From assembly GCA_016763255.1 (NCBI GenBank), contig JAESUA010000409.1:1-9868 (forward strand): DNA of 9,868 bases, read 5' to 3'. The notes beneath the pieces were generated by a model. The model did no database searches. It was not told the DNA's origin and saw only the letters and a list, made by a program, of their open reading frames with translations. Position numbers and translations under genes: made by a program. This DNA is from Magnetovibrio sp. Lineage in GTDB: Bacteria > Pseudomonadota > Alphaproteobacteria > Rhodospirillales > Magnetovibrionaceae. Below, piece by piece: positions 6,763-9,868 of the stretch (its first letter is position 1; each line of letters starts with the position of its first letter).

Positions 6763-7922
6763 GATTTTACTCCCACAAACTGCGGCCCCGATGAGCCCGT
6801 GTCACGATGAACGTTGTTAATTTTTTCTCTTGCCAGTCGGTCCGCAATTTCATTGGTGGGGGTGTTATCTTGTGCAGAAACCTGGAATATTTGGTTCAAC
6901 GTTTCACCAATATTCACCAAATACTGAGACAACGACAGCGCATCGGGTCCGCGCGGCATTTGCAGATAAGCGTCGATCAAACCGCCCGAGTTGAGCACAT
7001 AATCCGGGGCGTACAAAATGCCTGCATGATGAAGTCTCCGGCCATCGATGCCCGTCATCAATTGGTTGTTGGCGGAACCGGCAACGATGCACGCCTTGAT
7101 CAAGGGAACGCTCTGCTCAGTGATGACCCCACCCAGTGCGCAGGGGGCAAATATATCGGCAAAGGTGGTCATTATCTTATCGGGAGAAACCGCGCGGGCA
7201 CCATAATTTTCGACGGCATGGTTCACCAAATCAGGATCAAGGTCAGCAACAACCAGCCGCGCACCTGCGTTATGGCTTTGCTCGCACAACGACATGCCAA
7301 CTTTGCCCAACCCCTGAACGGCAATGGTAACGCCCGAAAATGATGTGGCGTTCAAACGCTGGGCAAGCGTGGCCAGCATGCCGATCATCACACCACGGGC
7401 GGTGGAAGGGGAAGGGTCCCCGCTCCGACCCAGCGCGTGCGGTGTGGCTTGAGAAATAACCTCCATGTCCGCCACCGTCGTGCCGACGTCTTCGGCTGTG
7501 ATGTAGGCACCATCAAACACATCCACCATCGCTCCAAACGATCGTAGCAAGGCGTCGGTCTTGCCCGTGTGGGGATCACAATTGATCACCGCCTTGCCAC
7601 CACCCAGTGGCAATCCAGCCATTGCCGCCTTGTAACTCATCCCCGTGGACAGCCGCAAAACATCTTCCAAGGCATCCTCAGATCTCGCGTATTTCCACAC
7701 CCGACAGCCCCCAAGTGCGGGGCCCAGCGTGGTATCATGCAAAGCGATAAAGGCATCAAGACCGGTGGCTGATGAGGTTCCCCTCAGCACCACCATGTGA
7801 TCATCAAAGGCACCAAGCTCAGCCGCTTGAGCCGTAACGTCAACAATCTCCAGTGTTGAATTGTTCCCCGCACATATATGGTCTGTTCGATCTGACCAAG
7901 ATAAAATGGCATTGCTACGCAT
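6759..7922 (-). CDS. Leucine/valine-type amino acid dehydrogenase (Glu/Leu/Phe/Val dehydrogenase family)
   Basis: This enzyme catalyses NAD-dependent oxidative deamination of branched-chain amino acids to 2-oxo acids, which feed the E1-E2 enzymes encoded directly downstream. With ATG 7922 it has 387 residues. A GTG immediately before it at 7925 is an equal alternative; AAAGGA lies 6-9 nt upstream. The substrate domain contains LGPALGGCRVW (66-76) and two family lysines, K98 in GMSYKAAMAGL and K110 in LPLGGGKAVI. The Rossmann motif is GLGKVG (204-209). The first ~24 residues extend beyond the usual leucine dehydrogenase start, so the true N terminus may be shorter, though no good internal start is seen. 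It is the first gene of the operon and overlaps E1 alpha by 4 nt. Phenylalanine or valine specificity cannot be separated by eye. Confidence 0.9.
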   Translation of the reverse strand: MRSNAILSWSDRTDHICAGNNSTLEIVDVTAQAAELGAFDDHMVVLRGTSSATGLDAFIALHDTTLGPALGGCRVWKYARSEDALEDVLRLSTGMSYKAAMAGLPLGGGKAVINCDPHTGKTDALLRSFGAMVDVFDGAYITAEDVGTTVADMEVISQATPHALGRSGDPSPSTARGVMIGMLATLAQRLNATSFSGVTIAVQGLGKVGMSLCEQSHNAGARLVVADLDPDLVNHAVENYGARAVSPDKIMTTFADIFAPCALGGVITEQSVPLIKACIVAGSANNQLMTGIDGRRLHHAGILYAPDYVLNSGGLIDAYLQMPRGPDALSLSQYLVNIGETLNQIFQVSAQDNTPTNEIADRLAREKINNVHRDTGSSGPQFVGVKS

Positions 7923-7930
7923 CACCCGAT

Positions 7931-7942
7931 ATCCTTTCGGAT
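7931..7942 (-). promoter_or_regulatory. Small GAAA-tetraloop hairpin over the ribosome binding site of the dehydrogenase gene
   Basis: In the mRNA this reads AUCC-GAAA-GGAU, a 4-bp stem closed by a GNRA-type loop. The AAAGGA ribosome binding site lies within it, 6-9 nt before the start codons. The stem is short, so a regulatory role is only a suggestion. Confidence 0.25.
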
Positions 7943-7997
7943 TTCAGACCCTGCAATCAAATTCGTGCGGTCAAATACGTTTGCAGACCTCATCGGG

Positions 7998-8019
7998 TGC
8001 ACCTAATGATCATGGTGCA
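7998..8019. promoter_or_regulatory. Nested dyad upstream of the dehydrogenase operon
   Basis: TGCACC (7998-8003) and GGTGCA (8014-8019) form an inverted repeat around an inner perfect palindrome, ATGATCAT (8006-8013). TGCATGCA (8016-8023) and GGTGCACC (7996-8003) overlap its edges. It sits about 75-100 bp before the first gene, so it could be an operator or an mRNA leader hairpin. The binding factor is unknown. Confidence 0.33.
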
Positions 8020-8167
8020 TGCAGGGATACACTGACTGACAATTCAACTCTTATTGTATTTCACATATGTGCTTTATTTACGGCGACACGTAATCAACTA
8101 TTAGTGAGTGCTTGCGCCGCCATTAAATACTAAAAATTGTTTAAAACCGAGTGTGTTGACGTAACCT
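8020..8167. other. Non-coding part of the gap between the two catabolic operons
   Basis: The whole gap between the carboxylase stop and the dehydrogenase start is 291 bp (7923-8213). This part shows no convincing gene on either strand. It contains the perfect palindrome CACATATGTG (8062-8071) and the partial dyad GTTGACGTAAC (8155-8165). No confident -35/-10 promoter pair was found, although the dehydrogenase operon promoter should lie in this gap. Confidence 0.4.
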
Positions 8168-8197
8168 TATTGCGAACAAAAAGTCCTGAGCGCAATA
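8168..8197. promoter_or_regulatory. Inverted repeat TATTGCG...CGCAATA after the carboxylase gene
   Basis: Perfect 7-bp arms (8168-8174 and 8191-8197) are separated by 16 bp. The dyad starts 17 bp beyond the carboxylase stop in transcription order. In RNA it could fold as a hairpin, but no U-run follows, so it is not a standard intrinsic terminator. It could equally be a DNA operator. Confidence 0.3.
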
Positions 8198-8213
8198 TAA
8201 AGACAACCCTCTT

Positions 8214-9824
8214 TTACATCCGAAAAACGCCGAACCGGGTGTCCTTGATCGGAGCGTTCAAACTGATGCGAAGACAGCGTCCGAGAACTTGGCGCGTGTG
8301 GATCGGCTCGATGATGCCATCATCCCAAAGCCGGGCGCTGGCGTAGTACGGCCGCCCCTGATGGTCATACAGTTCGCGCACCGGATCTTTAATCGCATCG
8401 CTCGCGGCTTCATTAAAATCCTCACCACGCGCCTCGTGCGCTGTTTTTTGAATTTGCGCCATTACCCCTGCCGCGGTTTCCCCGCCCATCACGGATATTC
8501 GTGCATTGGGCCACATGAACAAGAACCGGGGATCATAGGCACGCCCACACATGGCATAATTACCGGCCCCATAACTGCCACCGATGATGACCGTCAGTTT
8601 GGGCACGTTAGCGCAGGCCACCGCGCTGACCATTTTGGCCCCGTGTTTGGCAATGCCTTCGGCCTCGGCTTTTTGACCAACCATAAAACCGGGCACGTTT
8701 TGCAAAAATACAAGCGGCATTTTTCGCTGGCAACACAGCTCGATAAAGTGGGTTCCTTTCAGCGCACTTTCGCTAAACATAATTCCTTCATTGGCGAGGA
8801 TGCCCACGCGCACACCTTCAATCAAAGCAAAGCCACACACCAACGTGGCGCCATAAAGCGACTTGAATTCATCAAACTGGCTATCATCCACGATACGGGC
8901 AATGATGGCGCGGACATCACATGGCATGGCCGGATTGGTCGGCACCAAACCCTGAATTTGCGCCGCACCATAGCGCGGCGGTGGGGCATCCAAATGGTCT
9001 TGAGAATATTGAGGCGACGCGCCACCAACATTACCAATCGCCGTTCGGGCCATGCTCAGCGCATGGGCATCATCCACAGCAATGTGGTCGACCACGCCCG
9101 ACACCCTGGCATGCAAGTCTGCACCGCCGAGGGTCTCGGCATCGACGACTTCGCCGGTGGCGGCCTTGACCAATGGCGGACCGCCCAAGAAAATCGTGCC
9201 CTCACCACGCACGATGATGCTTTCATCGGCCATCGCCGGAATGTACGCACCGCCTGCCGTGCACGATCCCATCACCACCGCGATCTGAGCAACCGCTTGC
9301 GATGACATCAGGGCCTGATTGTAAAAGATCCGCCCAAAGTGATGGCGGTCGGGGAACACCTCATCCTGGCGTGACAAATTGGCCCCGCCTGAATCCACCA
9401 AATAGATACACGGCAGATGGTTTTCCCGAGCGATGTCTTGTGCACGCAGATGCTTTTTGATGGTCAGCGGATAATACGTCCCGCCCTTAACCGTCGCATC
9501 ATTGGCAATCACCATGCATTCACGTCCCTGCACGCAGGCGATCCCGGTGATGATGCCGGCGGCGGGAACAGGTTCTTCATACACCTCAAACGCGGCGAAT
9601 GCGGACAACTCCAAAAACGCCGTTCCCGGGTCAAGCAGCGCCGCGATGCGATCGCGAACCAACATCTTTCCGCGCGATGTTTGACGCGCGCGGGCTTTCT
9701 CGGATCCTCCCTGTGTGATGGTTGAAAGTTGAATGCGCAGATCATCAACCAACTCATTCATCTGTTGCCGGTTTTTTTTGAACTCGGGACTATCCGTGTT
9801 GACCAGTGATTTAAGGGTCGTCAT
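8214..9824 (-). CDS. mccB: Methylcrotonyl-CoA carboxylase beta (carboxyltransferase) subunit
   Basis: This subunit transfers the carboxyl group from biotin to 3-methylcrotonyl-CoA, giving 3-methylglutaconyl-CoA in leucine breakdown. The 536 residues are full length for the family. The N-terminal half begins with [14 protein letters not shown] and holds the acyl-CoA-side loop [13 protein letters not shown] (186-198). The C-terminal half has [18 protein letters not shown] (415-432) and [15 protein letters not shown]. The end, [16 protein letters not shown] and [15 protein letters not shown], is typical of methylcrotonyl-CoA rather than propionyl-CoA carboxylases. The start has GGGGGAG just upstream and overlaps the preceding gene by 4 nt. 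It is the last gene of its operon here. The biotin-bearing alpha subunit is not in the window and must be upstream or elsewhere. Geranyl-CoA carboxylase is a less likely alternative. Confidence 0.93.
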   Translation of the reverse strand: MTTLKSLVNTDSPEFKKNRQQMNELVDDLRIQLSTITQGGSEKARARQTSRGKMLVRDRIAALLDPGTAFLELSAFAAFEVYEEPVPAAGIITGIACVQGRECMVIANDATVKGGTYYPLTIKKHLRAQDIARENHLPCIYLVDSGGANLSRQDEVFPDRHHFGRIFYNQALMSSQAVAQIAVVMGSCTAGGAYIPAMADESIIVRGEGTIFLGGPPLVKAATGEVVDAETLGGADLHARVSGVVDHIAVDDAHALSMARTAIGNVGGASPQYSQDHLDAPPPRYGAAQIQGLVPTNPAMPCDVRAIIARIVDDSQFDEFKSLYGATLVCGFALIEGVRVGILANEGIMFSESALKGTHFIELCCQRKMPLVFLQNVPGFMVGQKAEAEGIAKHGAKMVSAVACANVPKLTVIIGGSYGAGNYAMCGRAYDPRFLFMWPNARISVMGGETAAGVMAQIQKTAHEARGEDFNEAASDAIKDPVRELYDHQGRPYYASARLWDDGIIEPIHTRQVLGRCLRISLNAPIKDTRFGVFRM

Positions 9825-9868
9825 CTCTCCCCCTCTCGCTCAATGGCAATGGCGGTGGCTTCACCCCC
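9821..9868 (-). CDS. 3' end of an upstream gene, probably thiolase (acetyl-CoA acetyltransferase)
   Basis: Only the last 15 codons are inside the window, reading [15 protein letters not shown] and ending in a TGA that overlaps the mccB ATG (ATGA). The GGExTAxAIER pattern matches the glycine-rich C-terminal end of thiolases, which follows their last catalytic cysteine; that cysteine would lie just outside the window. A thiolase fits leucine breakdown, since acetoacetate is a final product. With so few residues the family call is tentative, while the coding nature is supported by the coupled overlap. Confidence 0.5.
   Translation of the reverse strand, partial: GGEATAIAIEREGER

Noticed and set aside
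5830..6810. Long plus-strand open frame of 326 codons
   Set aside because: It lies antisense to E1 alpha, whose motifs are clear, and its translation shows no recognisable domain.
7990..8013. Possible 7-residue leader peptide (MIIRCTR) upstream of the dehydrogenase operon
   Set aside because: There is no ribosome binding site, only two branched-chain codons, and no visible attenuator hairpin pair with a U-run.
8289..9305. Long plus-strand open frame of 338 codons
   Set aside because: It is antisense to mccB and rich in His/Arg as expected of a shadow frame; no domain is seen.

Overview
The window looks like chromosomal DNA of an alphaproteobacterium, probably Rhodospirillales-like. The evidence is the PAS_7 sensor kinase family, the LivG-type ATPase, and the tightly coupled leucine-catabolism genes. 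All assignments come from reading protein motifs; no database search was possible. No tRNA, rRNA, CRISPR array or intact insertion sequence is visible.

Positions 1-3504 hold a signalling region with clear signs of erosion. A minus-strand reading frame (14-664) joins a shortened PAS_7 sensor module to the N-terminal third of a LivG-type ABC ATPase, then ends in unrelated sequence. An AT-rich gap of 234 bp with repeated TTTC-AATT motifs separates it from a divergent plus-strand operon. That operon starts with a PAS_7 + PAS sensor (899-1705) and continues, in the same frame after one TAA codon, as a histidine kinase/receiver piece (1730-2797). The two pieces look like one hybrid kinase split by a nonsense codon, and the kinase half has further internal losses. 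The next gene overlaps it by 4 nt and is an intact OmpR-type response regulator (2794-3504).

Positions 3547-7922 hold a minus-strand operon, convergent with the regulator across 42 bp in which no convincing terminator was seen. In transcription order it encodes a leucine/valine-type amino acid dehydrogenase, 2-oxo acid dehydrogenase E1 alpha, E1 beta and E2. ATGA overlaps join dehydrogenase to E1 alpha and E1 beta to E2; 25 bp separate E1 alpha from E1 beta. Together these would deaminate branched-chain amino acids and convert the 2-oxo acids to acyl-CoAs. No E3 (lipoamide dehydrogenase) gene is present.

Positions 7923-8213 are a non-coding gap of 291 bp with several dyads that may be operators or leader structures of the dehydrogenase operon. 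Positions 8214-9868 hold the end of a second minus-strand operon: the methylcrotonyl-CoA carboxylase beta subunit, preceded by the last 15 codons of what looks like a thiolase. The two operons cover successive stages of leucine breakdown: leucine to 2-oxoisocaproate to isovaleryl-CoA, later 3-methylcrotonyl-CoA carboxylation, and finally acetoacetyl-CoA/acetyl-CoA. I see no evidence for a wholly new system; the most unusual material is the chimeric and split signalling genes.
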